Of a stretch of DNA of 64,000 nucleotides, positions 27,701 to 40,440 are shown piece by piece (within the stretch, counting starts at the first letter, position 1; the number at the start of each line of letters is the position of its first letter). A model generated the notes under the pieces. The model ran no database searches and was not told the origin of the DNA. It saw only the letters and a list, made by a program, of their open reading frames with translations. The stretch comes from Cinnamomum chago (taxonomy: Eukaryota; Streptophyta; Magnoliopsida; Laurales; Lauraceae). A program made the translations under genes and the position numbers. The DNA is taken from contig CP142454.1 of assembly GCA_038049695.1 (NCBI GenBank), positions 21,891,001 through 21,955,000 of the forward strand, read 5' to 3'.

Positions 27701-30015
27701 AAATGTGGATTTTTGGATGCAACTAATAAAAGAAAACTAAATTAATTTAATGTACTTAATCATGTGTGTATTGTGTAGCCCACTAGGATATGCTCAACTT
27801 TATCATGTTTGGACACCAAATATTTTACAATTTGTGTGGGGCCAAGGTGGAAGGCACATAATGAGGGGTGATGATTTTAATTTGCATGCCACTTATGTTT
27901 GATTAACTTGTTGAGTGTGCTAGCTCATCCCCCGTTTCCCCCTCCAGTTGCAAGTTAGGTTCCTTGCTTGGGTTTCTTGGGATGCTAGAGTTGGTTATGA
28001 ATAATGCTAGAGAAGTCAAACTGTTGAGTGGAGTTTTTTTTATCGTTTAGGCTTTAGTTCATTATTTCTTTGTTTAGCCGTCATATCAGATGTAATATAA
28101 TTTAGATTTTTATTGTAATTAAGTGTTTCAGAACTTGTTCTCCTTGATTGGTCTAGGATTTATTTGGTTTTGCTGGACTTGTTTAGTGATTTAATTTGAA
28201 TAGTCTGTATATTTAAACACCTTTAATTGTAAGAAAGATGTTTAAATAAAGCTTTGTATGTCAGGCGATACGTGATGTATTAAGAAAATGACAGGTGATT
28301 TGACCCATGCTTACATCACTTCACGAAATTCGAGAAACCTCAGATTTTGGGTTGTGACAACTAAAGCTAGTAAATAAAAGAGTTCAAAGGCCCCTACACG
28401 GAGGCGTCCCAACAATGCTAGGCCAAAACAACTTAACAGTGCCAAGTGTATATGAAGGTCATCAATTAGGATTCGGCAAGGATGCAAGGTCTTATACAAG
28501 TTCTAATTCAATTTCCAAGATCAAGTTCTTAAGATATTCAAAAGAGATTAGTGGATCATATGAACTACAATGAGTCTCATTGAATCTATTTTAAAATTAT
28601 GAAGTCCAGATTATTCTTCACAACTAGAATATAGCACCAAGGTTGCAGGATCAACAAGAGTTGAATTGGGTTGATTTAATCCGGTATGTTGAGTAAATTA
28701 AGGAGTAAAGTTAGATCAAATTCCAAAGCAAGGACTCTTAAGATATTCAAAGGAAACATGAAAGATCATAAAATTAGAATAAAACTCATAGGAAACAAAA
28801 CCCTAAAGTACCATATGAAGAAGAAACCCCCAAATTCATTGGACCATGATGCCCTGGGGTCATAAGACATAATTTTCCCCAAATTAGGGTTTGCCAATCA
28901 TATTTTCATAGAGAAACCTGCTATTGGACCAAAACAGCCCCCATCTTGCTTTTGTTTGGTGAGGTTAGGCCCTTAGTTCATCATGTACCATGAAATTTAG
29001 GTTAGGTGATCCCCATATGTTGGACACTAAACAAGGTTGAATCAAGATCATGCATTCACCATCAAATCGAACATACCATGAGACATGAATTAAAAACATA
29101 AAGGATCATCAAACTTGGTAAGAACTTCAAAAACAATTCAAAAACCCAATGGCATAAGTCATGGAAAAACCCTAAAACACATCAACAATGATGGAACTAG
29201 GTCAAACAACCATGAATCATGGTTGTATAAGGTTTGGCCATGATGGAATCACACTCCCATCATGTGCTTAGGGTATTTTTTTTTAGATGAAATTTTGGTA
29301 TCTCTCCTTTTCTCCTAACTGGTTGCAAATGCAGTATGATCGCACAATACGTGCAGGTCACGTCATTGGCCACTGTTGCAGCAATGAACCATAGCATAGT
29401 GTGCACATGGCAATGGATATCCAGCTTCTTCAAGAAGCTTCCTGGCTTCCTTAAAAAGCTTTCCTAACTTGTCATTATATCTCTCTTCCAAAAATGACTT
29501 TCTTCTTCCCCCCACTTCCTTCTACGATAGTGGGCAAATCGTAGAGCCAAATTTTGTGCTTGTGGGTTTTGAATCGAACGTGCACCAAATCTAGACTGTT
29601 GATTATGAGAAAGAGAGTCATTGTATCACAGGACAGAGCAGTTGCAACCTAGTTTATCTAGAGATCATAGGTGTGATGCTGAATCTATCTTTAAGTGCCC
29701 ATCTGCAACGTGCCTCGGCTCTATTCTGCTTTGAGGAAATTATTTTCAATCCCTTTATTTTAATTGCCAATTTTGGAATTTCCCCACCCACATATATACG
29801 AAGGCAATCTTCATGGCTCCATTGTAAGGCCAACCAGAAACCAACATATAAATAGCACAATAATTTAATTAGAAATAGAAGAATTCATGAAGAATGTGAC
29901 ATGGTGTTGTGTCTGAGATGATACCGACATGGGTATGTTGCTCATTTTAATGAAGCCATACAGCAAAGGTTAAAACAAATACAAGATGCTTCAGACAGGA
30001 ATGTAACTACAGACA

Positions 30016-30051
<36 letters not shown>

Positions 30052-33000
30052 CAACTCTTCTACCAGTACATACAAAATAAGTTGTTGAAAAAGTCAAGAA
30101 TGATCAGGATTTAAAAGCAATTTGTACAGTGAAATCAATCTGATGAGATTTTTTTATTAAAAAAAATGTCAGGAATTGAATGTTATTAATGTCTAATGGT
30201 GGGTAACAGAGTGTATATTTAGTTATTTACGTGCTTTTGCAATTAATCACAGCCAATGGAGTATGGACTCATATAGGGACTTACCCTTGTACTGTTGTTT
30301 CTTGATGGACAATAAGCTTGTCATTGTAACCAACATCCTGGGAATAAAAATACCAAAAACATTAGCATTATATGATGATGGTGTACAAGGTAACTTCAAC
30401 TCTAATAGAATGAAGCAGCATCAAGCCCGACATAATTAAAACCTTTAAATCCTTAGCTTTTCTCTTATCCTTGTTCCTTTTCTTACTCTTTGACCTCTCC
30501 TGTATTTTTTTTGAATGATCACCTCCTCTGTTCATGTTCTTTGCATCAAGTGCAAGTTCTGCTAAAAGAGCCTCTCGCGCAGCATCGGACTTTTCCATGG
30601 CATCTTTGTTCACCAGATCCTCCAAATGTGTCTGCCAAAGGAAGATTATCAAAGATAGCATTTAAACTCCACTGCAATATGATAGGAGGAAATGCATTTA
30701 CAAACCTGCAAGAATGACTTCACAATGGATAGAACAATTTCCTGGTAATCATATGCAGACATGAATGAAAACTTAAGCTCCGCCCGCTGCATGCCAATGC
30801 GATTATGCATGAGCTTCGCATCAATAATACAGAGCTGCAAGAATGCACCCAATGCATGAGTTTCAAGAACAACACAAAAAAGTTGAGGAGACAAACAATT
30901 TTCCTGATAGAACAAAGAATTAGTTTAAAGAGGAGCAAAATTTAGATATACTTCTTCTAATCTTATTGACTTAGAGAAGCACTGCCATAGGGTGTGATGC
31001 AGTTAATTCAGCAGATTCAGAATAATAAGATGCATTCCTAATAACTAAATTGAGATAATATAAGATGTGGAGAAACAACTGAGTTTCCTGGTGGAGTTGG
31101 ACAACATCATGGGTCCTCTTTGAGTCACCTTTCATCTGTCCTGTCTATGAAAAGTTGACCATAGCTATACAAGACAAAATGTGTAGATGTATGTTCATTG
31201 TTGATAATGAGTCCTAATTAGTTAGACAGCAACTTCATGCTAGAACTTTGGAAAAAGGCTTTGAGTGAACACTGTTCGAAAAAAGTAGCGTAATAAAAAA
31301 AAAAAATTTAAAGGTTCAGCGGTTATGATAATGATGAGGATCTGAATTCTGGACCCCTTAGTCTACAGGATGATAGATGCCAGCAGATGATAACAAAACT
31401 CAGGGCTTCAATAGGTTACTACAAGTGGCAATTTTTTATCTGTAACTGGTAAATTTAATTTTTTTTAAAAAAGAAGAAAAACAGAACATTGCATATGAGG
31501 CATAAAAAGAAAATACAAGAGAAGTGTGTAAGACTTTAAGTAAGAGTACTATACCACCACGACCACCACCAACACAACAAAAACATAAAAAAGCATGACC
31601 AACCAGGCAACCACATATTAAGAACAATGAGAGAGACATCTCAAAGCACCCCTTCTTATGCCCCTATCTGCCACATAATTTGCTGACTGAACCACATGCT
31701 GAATTATGTGTGGCATTACTTCAAGGTGGGCAAAGTGAGGAGATGCTCTTGGTGTGACATAATGCGATTATGGAGTATCAATGGGACATTTTTTATATGA
31801 AGATAGATCGCTCTGTGTTTCTGTTTGTAATATGGAGCTGAATTTTTTGCCACAAAGAAACCAAGAAGACGAAGTCAATGATGACAACATGAAGCATGTC
31901 AAAGAAAATTGGCAGATGGCTTAGTTGAAAGAGAAAATCAAAGAAACTCAATTTAAACTGTTTTGAATATGCTTAAAAGACTAAAGTAGATCCTTTAATA
32001 AATAAATAAATAAAAGATTAAAGTGTTGCAACTACAAGGAATCAGGAGAAGGAGGAGGTTGATAATAAATTGGAACAAATTAATCAGAAGTGCTATGTTC
32101 AATTAGAAAGTGATGAAGAATATACACCTAATGAAAGTTAAGTGGAGAACTGGAGCACACAAAGCCAACCCCAGAGAGAGATGGGATAAGGCTTCAACAA
32201 CGACAGGACATCAATGAAATGACAAAAAGGATGATGATAATATGAAACTTGAATAAACAAACCTCAAGAGATTTCTCTTTCTTTTTGCTCTCGATCGTAA
32301 AATCAATGCATGAATCCACAATTTGAAAGTACTCATGGATTTTCCGATCCTCTTCATCCCAACGATCCAAGTCGCCTGGACAAGGAGCAACACCAGATAA
32401 AGTCTCATTGTTTCCAAACTGACTAACATTCAACTCTTGAGCTTCTTTAATAACATTTGATATCACCTCCAACTCAACCCTGCTATTAATATCAGTCGCA
32501 TCGTTGTCCCTCTCAACGAGCTCTTTTCGTCGCTTCAATAAAACAGACTCATAACTTTGAGAAAGATATTTCTCATCGTCTAATCTTTTCTGTAGTTCTT
32601 CAAGACAGAGGCCTTCAACAGCAAGCAGACACTCTTCATCTCTCATATGTTTAACTTTATTTCTGCACAAGGTCTGTTTAACGAGAAAGTAAGTCTCAAG
32701 CACCATCAGTATTTCCATTCCCATACGAGTTTTCTCTTCTCTCGCACTCAGCTGTTCACTAATTGCAGGACCAGCAAATATCCAGGACAAGAAAGCATCA
32801 CCCTCATTGCGAGTGCCAGCATCATCAGCTTCACTAGAAGGAATCACGTCTTTCAACAAAAGCTCATCTAAAATCAGACATGATGAGTCGCCATTAAGAG
32901 AGATCACTTCAAGCATCTCATTTCCTGAACCAGCACTATGAGAAACATCTATTGAGGCAATCTTGCAAGAACGTGAAACCAACTGCAAGAACTCAGAGAC

Positions 33001-34743
33001 ATTTTCAAGCTTGGAAGCTCCCAAAAAACAGATACAGACAGGTGTTCGATCCAACCCATAATCAACCAATCGCAAACCCGATGCTAGGTCCTCGAGCTCA
33101 TGCATAGCGTACCGTATTACCTCATTCACATGACTGGTAGTCAGACATTTTTGTCTCAGTAGCAACTGAAATATACTACGAATCCTTTCAAGGAGTTCAG
33201 CACGTTCAGAATCATCAGACAATGGCCATCTTCGCTCTTTCACCCACTGTTTACTGTCATTTTCCATGAAAATGTCATTCCCATCTCCACTTTCACTAGT
33301 ACACTTGACTGAATCCAAGTTCTCCACTTGAACTTCCTGCGCATCTTTGGAGCACTGGTTGTTGGATAAGCACTTCTCCACATCATTCTGGATGTGGGGT
33401 TTGAAATTAGACTCTTCCTTGAGCATTCTCACAGCAGCATAGACATCGATTGGTTTCCAACACTCGTTGAGAAGCATTCCAGCCCATTCACTATCGACTT
33501 CTGTGGGCAAGACTGCCTGCAGCTCTGGCGAGAGATTCTCCATGTGTTCACCCCGTACATGCCCTGTGAAGGATTCACAGTCAATGAATTTCTCACTGCA
33601 TTTAAAGCACACCCAATGCTTCCATGTCTTGTAATTCTCTTTAAAAGACAACGCTTCGGACAGCACGTCCACGGCCGCCACTCTATCCTTGGCCACCGCA
33701 CAGTGAGCCTTGAGATCACAGACGCTCACTTTCAACAAGCTCTGCTTCCTCTCATAGCTCATCGATTTCCAATATCCGCGAACATGACTCATCCTCTGAG
33801 TAGAAGATACAATCTTCTTCAGGCTAGCATACTTGCGCCGCTCTTCCAGCCGGTGCGCCGCAGAAGAGGGCTCTGCAGGCCTATCTCTGTCATCATCATT
33901 CTGGGGCTGCTGCAGCGAATTGGACTTCATCTGCAGAAGCCTTGCTGCAGCGACCCGCAGCTCAATCTCCTTCCGCCGTTCTTCCATCGTCTTGGTTGCC
34001 TTCTCAATCTCATTGGGTCCGTCATAAGGCACAATGCTGACCTTCGTTGTGTCCTCTGGCCCCTGCTGCACGGGATTTTGCTCCAACTTCTTCTTGCCAC
34101 TTCCAACCCCAAGATCCTTCATAGACTTCGAAACCAATGCCATGTGGGCTTTCTGGTTGAGGGAGTGCAGTGCCTGGTGAACTTGGGCAATCCGCGCCTC
34201 TGGAGTAGAAAGATTCTGTTGGGTCTCCTCCTGGAGGAGGCTCTCCTTCGCCGGGTCCACAGGGTCGGCAATGGAGATTGCACGCTCGCACTCCTGAACC
34301 ACCTTTTCATACCCCTCCACGTCGTCAGCGTCAGCAGCAGCCTCGTAGAGTAGGTCCGCGTAGAAATGCGCAAATTCAAGAGACCTGGGGGAGAGCTCCA
34401 CGGCCATCTTGGCAGACTCGACCGCTTCTCTCATTTGCCGCTGCTTCGCCTTGTGGTCGTTGCTGACTGCGGCGACCCCGACGAAAACGGTTCCGGTGGT
34501 GCGGTGGACGAGGGCGGACGTGGGGTGTCGGGATGATGATTCTTTCATGAGTCGGAGGGCTTTGGTGTGGTTGCCACGGCGGAGGGCAGTGAGTGCGCTC
34601 TCGCAGTCGGCCTTCAAAGATTCGAAGGAGGGGTGGTCTGACGACAAGCCATGAGAGCCCTCTGCGGTGGAGATGTCGTCGTCCGGTGGAGGGTTTGTAG
34701 TGCTTTTTCCGCCCTTTCCAGGGTTCTTCTTCTTGCGTCCCAT
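15790..34743 (-). CDS. DUF627-DUF629-USP ubiquitin carboxyl-terminal hydrolase-related protein (13 coding exons, about 1,494 aa)
   Basis: Exons (minus strand, 5' to 3'): 32263-34743, 30706-30834, 30443-30631, 30285-30337, 25742-26136, 24238-24333, 20891-21084, 20563-20778, 20118-20393, 19812-19959, 19573-19706, 15953-16039, 15790-15876. They total 4,485 nt; every junction is GT/AG and keeps phase to a TAG stop. Exon 1 begins [13 protein letters not shown] and carries DUF627 (about residues 40-150), a basic/coiled region and DUF629, with a C2H2-like finger (WVCFKC to HVRGEH) near residues 378-400. Exon 5 encodes a Glu/Lys-rich coiled coil. The peptidase part has [14 protein letters not shown] with candidate nucleophile Cys about 1172, a CYNC (1315/1318) plus CDPEAGGC (1366/1373) zinc-finger-like pair, GQHYYCF with His about 1444, and YDD at about 1461-1462. 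The family (Arabidopsis At3g47890/At3g47910 type) is annotated as ubiquitin hydrolase-related; activity is not shown here. Minor exon errors are possible. Confidence 0.93.
16040..19572 (-). other. Large intron 12/11 of the deubiquitinase-like gene
   Basis: This 3.5-kb intron separates the exon encoding the [17 protein letters not shown] stretch from the exon with the catalytic His. It is AT-rich with an (AT)n run at 17639-17658 and a repeat-like block at 17135-17915. No reading frame inside fits the protein. Confidence 0.8.
17135..17915. repeat. Probable decayed DNA transposon with ATTCKTACGATTC/CGATTC motifs
   Basis: Repeated AATCTTACGATTC-like motifs at the left (17149-17250) and CGATATGATTC / GCGATACGATTCC at the right (17840-17900) flank a T-rich non-coding body inside an intron. 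Reverse-complemented, the right end reads TAGTTTTGAAAATTGGAATC, a context I associate with interspersed plant repeats. Ends and superfamily are not resolved. Confidence 0.35.
21783..21855 (-). repeat. tRNA-derived SINE remnant (intronic)
   Basis: On the minus strand GAGCTTGGGGCACAGTGGTG (box A-like context) is followed by CTTGAGGTTGTGGGTTCAAG (box B-like GGTTCAAGTC). This arrangement is typical of plant tRNA-derived SINEs. It lies in the intron between the exons at 24238-24333 and 20891-21084. No target duplication was defined. Confidence 0.55.
22790..23516 (+). mobile_element. 5'-truncated, degenerate L1 LINE (intronic, antisense to host gene)
   Basis: With frameshifts, the plus strand at about 23180-23400 reads LWKLL, IWLENK, then [19 protein letters not shown] and IISWGSF. 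This matches the conserved C-terminal zf-RVT tail of plant L1 proteins. It is followed by a short 3' UTR and a poly(A) run at 23501-23515. The left boundary is uncertain and no target duplication was defined. The insertion sits in an intron of the deubiquitinase-like gene in opposite orientation. Confidence 0.7.
26390..26900 (-). mobile_element. LTR-like 3' terminus (minus strand), decayed
   Basis: Plus-strand TGTCATGCCCCGAGACCCGG at 26390 is, on the minus strand, an end in GGGGCATGACA, typical of plant Gypsy LTR 3' ends. About 430 bp inside, plus-strand CCTGAAAAAGGACCCATGCA is also a familiar LTR motif. I could not find the other end or a target duplication, and the element may extend rightwards past the solo LTR at 27287. 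Confidence 0.45.
27287..28359 (+). mobile_element. Probable solo LTR (1,073 bp), intronic
   Basis: This begins TGTAATGGCCCAATTCC and ends TTTTGGGTTGTGACA, giving TG...CA ends of plant LTR type. It is flanked by ACTAT (27282-27286) and ACTAA (28360-28364), a 4/5-matching target duplication. No coding sequence or second LTR copy was seen. It lies in the 4.1-kb intron between exons 30285-30337 and 25742-26136 of the deubiquitinase-like gene. Confidence 0.65.
27381..27567. repeat. Three tandem copies of a 62-63-bp unit
   Basis: GTGATTGTCTTGACATGAAT starts units at about 27381, 27444 and 27506, each followed by TTTTACCAATATAATGATCC. The first unit has an expanded T run. The array lies inside the putative solo LTR, near its 5' end. 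Confidence 0.85.
30019..30048. repeat. GA microsatellite (intronic)
   Basis: Fifteen GA units in the intron between the exons at 30285-30337 and 25742-26136. Confidence 0.9.
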
Positions 34744-37700
34744 GGTGTCTTCAATCTAATTCTGCTCGCATGCATACGAGGGAAAGACACAGAGAGAGGA
34801 AGAAGAAAGCGGTCGACTCACTTGGGCAATATCGCAAACAGCTGGTGACCAGAGGAAGTTATAACGATAAATGCAACCCTAGTGAAGTCTCTCGCGTGCA
34901 CAAAGACGAGTGAAAGATATGGATGGAGGGTTTTGGATCAGTTAATCAATAGCACAAACAGTTGGTGTGCGAGAGAGAAGTGCGGGAAAATCGTTACAGG
35001 CTGACGTGGTTGATGAATCTTGGATACAAACAGTTAGCGGGCGTGAAAGAAGGAAAGATTTGGATTCGGTAATCGAGGGCTTGGGATCGAAGAGGGCGGG
35101 GAAAGCCAGGATTTGAAAAATACATGATCTCGCCAGTGGAGGAGCTTTTCTTATTATTTTGCATATAGCCCCCTAAAGACCTATAAAACTTTTAAATAAA
35201 TCCGTGTAGTTTTGAGTATTTAGTGATGAGCCCCCTGTAGTTTGACTATAATGTAGGAACACTACAATCTAATCTTTATCCATCTGATCATTTGAAATGC
35301 AAGTATGTATGTAGATCACTTACAGCCAAATGCATATCACATGCAATTTAAATTAAAGTAGTTAGTTAGTTACATGTAGATGAATCTAGAAAAAAAATAT
35401 CTATAACTAGTTGTATGATTAGTTATTGATTTAAGTAAGTTAGTTAGCAATTAGTTGATGGTCCCCACACATGAGACCATCATAACAAACTAAACATGAT
35501 AAAGGTGAGATACAACTAATTGTAGTTACAACTTGGTAGACAAATTGTTGCATCCATGATTCCTTCTTGAATGCATGATTTTCTTTGAATCTTAGAAGCA
35601 CTCATCCTTTGTTCTAGTTGTGGTATATGATATGCCCTGTAGATTTGGAAATATATGGAAGATAATGAGGATCCAAGTAAGCCCCTAAAAGTTTTATTTA
35701 GGCCATCGAACTAAACCAATTGAGCCAAGTTCAAATTAGGCTTAAGCCCATCTAGTATAGCAATTAGTGGCACCTTCCCAATAAGTGGCTTGTGAGATAG
35801 GCCCTATTGACATCCCAAATGATCATGTCCACAGATTTACCACTTGTTTCTATATCTTGGGATCCTAGACTTTGAATTATATCATTATATGAGGGTTTTT
35901 TTTTCTTCCTGAAGCAAGATGGGAAAACTTGTAACTCTCAATCTACTTGTTCGGCTCTAAAATATCAGTTTGGAGAGTCAACATGACGACTTGGGAGAGT
36001 CATTTATAAAATCTTTAAAAATTGATCAAATACTTATAACATTAAGTATATATGGGTATTTACATGTATTGATAATAATAAACTCAAATTACTAAATCTA
36101 TATATGCAGGAAGAAACTATAATAAGAAAAACACAAGGAAAAAATATTGCACACTAAAAATTTTTTAGTCCAAATGCCAAATGTAAGAGATTAGATATAA
36201 ATCTCAAAATACATTTCAATCTGTCATTTTTAAACCAATAACTCCTAACCTCAAGCATTAAATACTTAAAAATAAACACCAATTTTTTAAAATCAAATCT
36301 ACATGTAAAATAATTCAGAATGCACCCAATTTATTAAAATGAGGTGACTGGGTGGAGTTTTCCCTATTTCTTGCTCAGACCTCCTCTAAAACGAGGTTAA
36401 CTTGAAGGAGTCACCGAGTTTTCCAAAGTTGAGTAGAAGACATCATATTCTGACCATACACAAGTTTGTAATAATTGGAAAGTTGCTGCACATTGAAATT
36501 AGTGGAGCTACATCCTTGTTGATAGCAGAAGACATTTTGGGCCTATTTCTTTAATGTATTTCATAGAATTTATGCCTGTTGTATTATTCTTAGACAAAGT
36601 GAGACTCCTTAATGCTTCCTTGCATTGAGCATTCGGAAACCACCAAAAAGCAAATCCCTATAATTGGAAATCATTTGAGACCTTTTAAATAGCTGGGATT
36701 TTAAGATGCTTGTTAATAAATATGGCATTTGCAAATGTGACATGACAAGACGTCAAACCATGTCCAAAAAATCTAATATGATGAATTCTTATAAAAAAAA
36801 GAATAGTAAAGACTCAGGCCCTTGAGAGTATGACACATTTGCTTCTCTCTTTTTTCCTTATAAATACTCAGTTGTTTCTTTTCTAGGTTGTGATGTAAGT
36901 AGGATTCTATATTAGGTTAGATTCTGAACTTGCAAATACTATTTAAATACTCGTAAAGGTACGGCCAATTAGTTTTTTTTTTCACACATTCTATAATGAA
37001 AGTTGCTTGAACACATTTCTTCTTTCTTCCCCATTGGTTGAGTATCTCTCAGTGGATTGAAGACCTTATTTAGCAAATTTTGCTAACTACCTTTCTCCTC
37101 ATTCGACTGTGGATTTTTTGTTAGAGGTAAGTTTTTGAGTTTGGCCTCATGAATGATCAAATTTGGCTCCTTGAATGTGTCAGAGGTCCACTTAGCTCCT
37201 TTGTTATAAATCTATTCCTTTCATAACTTATGACCCACCCCTTTCCCTCTCTTTCTTTTGAATTACACTCTTCCAAGTTGAGTAGGCTCTAGGCTCTCCA
37301 ATTAATCACATAAATTTTAACACACACCCCACTTTTCATCTAATGGCTAAGATTTGGATGACTTGAGTTAAAACCTTCGGGATGGTTAGTGTCCCACCGC
37401 AATTTTTCTCCTACTGACATCTGCATACTCCCCTTTATTAATGAAAAAGGAGACTGGCTACAAAACTTTAGCAAGTGGAGATTTCTACGCAATTTTACAG
37501 CGATCCTAATAAACGGCCATTAAATGGACCGAGTAGAGAAAAAGAAGTTCCTATTTTATCTGCCCATTACCCATTTGGTGACTTTAGATTGGATGGTGAG
37601 AAAGCTTGTGATGGGTTGAGATTTTCTAACCATCTTGTGAGAGGTTATTTAACGAACATTAGTTGGGAAAGGGAGTTATTGCTTTGCTTTAATCTATGAT

Positions 37701-40440
37701 GAGCCCATGTTGTGCCTTTACATTACATAGGTAGAATGCTTTTGATTTGTTGAAAACTTCAAACTATCACATTGAAGGCCCTTAGAACGATAAATGGTTG
37801 GTAAATTTCCACTACTAGGAAAATCAAGGTCCCAAGGGTATGTTTGTGTACACACAGTAGAAAACTAGCTAATTTTATACCACCTCCATAGGAATTTAGT
37901 TTACAAGCAATCGCATATGACTTAAACCATTTTTGTGCTTCTCCGCTAGAAAAAGTGGCCACACCAAACATTACTTTTACTGCAGCGTAAAATTTAATTT
38001 CCACGTTCCTCACTTTTGCCATGGGAAATTGGCTATACCAATGCACCCTAAACTTTTGTTGGTGCCAATTTCACCATAATTCCTATGTATTGAATTGCAT
38101 ACAGACAAAGGAAACCCGGTGTAAACACAATTCATATATACCTGTGTGCTAACAGATTACCAAATCATCCCATCATGGTCATAAAAACTAACCATGTGTA
38201 CATACATAACCAGATCTGACAAATAGCTAAGCCCTTACTAAAGAAGAAATTGACATCAAGAAGACAAAGTATGTTGTTAGAGAGAAGATCACACCAAAAT
38301 ATCAAATGTTTGCCTCATGCATACTTGGCATCCTCCTTTGTATGTAAATGGAATGAATCCTTTTGAGCTGTTAGTTACAGAAATGTGGTCATATATATTT
38401 TGGGAATAAAACAGGTTGGGTCAAGATCATGCACCAAGATAAGGATCCATTTTATATTAGGGCAGATCTATATCCAGATCTGACAAAAATCCTACATTAT
38501 CATGGTGATCATATTGTAAAGCTGAAGAGAACATCCTTTTAGTGAATACTGAATAGGGTTAAGTAGAGAAGTACATGATCAAAAAATGACCCTAGAGGAT
38601 GGGATAAATTTGCTGTGGCCCTGATGATGATTTCAATCTACAAACTCCCATATAAGTCTGTCACCGTAGTTTATGTATGCCAAACATAACTCAGCTGAAA
38701 ATAAATTAATTAATGACGCATTATTAAAATCATAACTCATATTTGACTAGTAGGAAAATAAAACAATAAGAAGAAAATGATCTTTTAACGAATTTGAAAC
38801 AAGTTGATATTAATACAGTCCTAGCATTGTGTCCAAAAGTCACAACAGATGAAGTAGGGTTAGTATTGGTCATATTATATTTATTTATTTATCTATTTTT
38901 GTTGAGAGGATTGTTCATATTATTGCTAGTAGGGCAACACTTCAATTTCTCCTTGTGTGAAGACATTTATTTTTTGGTGACCAAAAACACCTTATACTGT
39001 TGGAGGTAACCCACCTTATAGGAAGGAAAAAAAAAAAAAACCATTGTTCCACCAGCCCCATATAATGCAAACCATATGCAAAGAGGGGCCTATATATATT
39101 TCCTTACTTTCTTGAAATATTATCAAGACAAATTGCTTGGAAGTCATAAAAAAAAAAAAAACCCTAATGACTTAAAAGCCATTCACAAGAATCATACCAG
39201 CTTATACATGGTGCTGCTCACATTCATATTTTACACATACAGCTATACAAGTGATGTTCTTTGACGAAGAAGATAGGAGTCTATAAAATCATTGAACCCT
39301 TGACCTGTTCATGTTGCTTCTTATGATCATGCAACCAAAGAGATACAAGGAATATTGATTACATGGGATCTTCTTTGGTTACTAGTAGAGGCACATTTTA
39401 ATTAGAAGGACTATCTGGCTCTTCAAATCCTTTTGCAACTGAACAAAAGACAAAACAAAATGATGTCAGACTAAATGCATATTTGAGATCCTTTGATCTA
39501 AATTAAAGCCTCAGATCAAGCAAAAGAAGAAATCCTGAATTGCATTATCGGTTGTTTAATGTTACATGAAAAGCATGTGGTCTCTCTAACCTCTGTTGTG
39601 TATTTCATTTGTATCTCTTCTCCCAATGAAGGCCATTGATGGATTCGTGTTGTGAAACTGGTTTTCCGTGACGCTACATAACATACCCTTTCATATCTAG
39701 AGAAAGTGTTTGCAGAAGGTGTCTAGTGTCCCATTAGGGCTCTTTACATCATGCCTAATGCCTTAAGCGGCTAAGCCCAAGCCAATCTTATGCAGTATAT
39801 TGTTGGTCTGACAAAATTCTCAAAGTCTTGCTCTCAAATAGTCGAGACTCCCAACATATGAGAATATGGGTGTGTTTATGATAGATAGGAAATCATGATG
39901 GATAGGAAAAGTGAAAAAGGAAAGGAAAGATTGAATTTCCTCGTTGTAGAACGTTTTGATTCATATTGCTCCATGAAAAAAGAAATCTGCATGGTGCAAA
40001 ATCCTATTGTTCCACCAAACAAGCCTCTCACTATTTTACATGAGAGGTTTGATCCCGTGTTTAATCCTATCAAACCATACCAACTATAGATAATATTTTA
40101 TTTTTGGGATCCAGACACAAATACCCTCCAGCTAGTTGGACCTTAATCCACACCTAGATTTGTTAAGAAAAGAGAACCCATGAAAAAACTGTAAAAAGCT
40201 TTTGTGCAACTACTATCAGATTGGCTTCAATTTTCAAAGTAGGTCCAAGTGAAACCTAGGTACAGGGTACGTCTCCAGTAGAACTCTTGTACCTGGCAAG
40301 TCTTCTCCAACCACTCAGACGCAGTGCAACCAAATGCAACGGTCTAATTCAAAACCCAACCCCACTCACATGGATCACTCTACTCCAACCAACTACCAAC
40401 ACCACAAACCCACCCAAATAAAAGGACCCTACCCTGAACA
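34744..40440. other. 5' flank of the deubiquitinase-like gene and intergenic DNA
   Basis: The first 0.3 kb should hold the leader and promoter of the minus-strand gene; I see no certain TATA box. The remainder has no recognisable coding exon. Around 36890-37020 a run with GCAAATACTATTTAAATACTC and, further on, CACACATTCTATAATGAAAG resembles the U3/R part of a Copia LTR, without ends I can define. The interval 39868-40084 may be a MITE. Confidence 0.5.
39868..40084. mobile_element. Possible MITE with imperfect GGTNTGKTTNTGATAG ends
   Basis: The left end GGGTGTGTTTATGATAGATA and the reverse complement of the right end, TTGGTATGGTTTGATAGGAT, are imperfect inverted repeats around a 217-bp non-coding body. 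The ends resemble the GGG..GTTTGG termini of plant Tourist/hAT-like MITEs. No target duplication was confirmed. Confidence 0.35.

Noticed and set aside
30019..30048. GA tract as a regulatory GAGA element
   Set aside because: It is deep in an intron and looks like an ordinary microsatellite, as do the other GA/TC runs.
32194..32262. C-terminal extension of the 849-codon frame ([13 protein letters not shown])
   Set aside because: Hydrophobic tail follows a GTTTGT donor after SLE; the next exon at 30834 continues in phase, so this is intron.
33394..34353. 319-codon open frame on the plus strand
   Set aside because: It lies entirely antisense to exon 1 of the deubiquitinase-like gene, whose minus-strand product has clear DUF627/DUF629 features; the plus frame has no recognisable domain and is a shadow.
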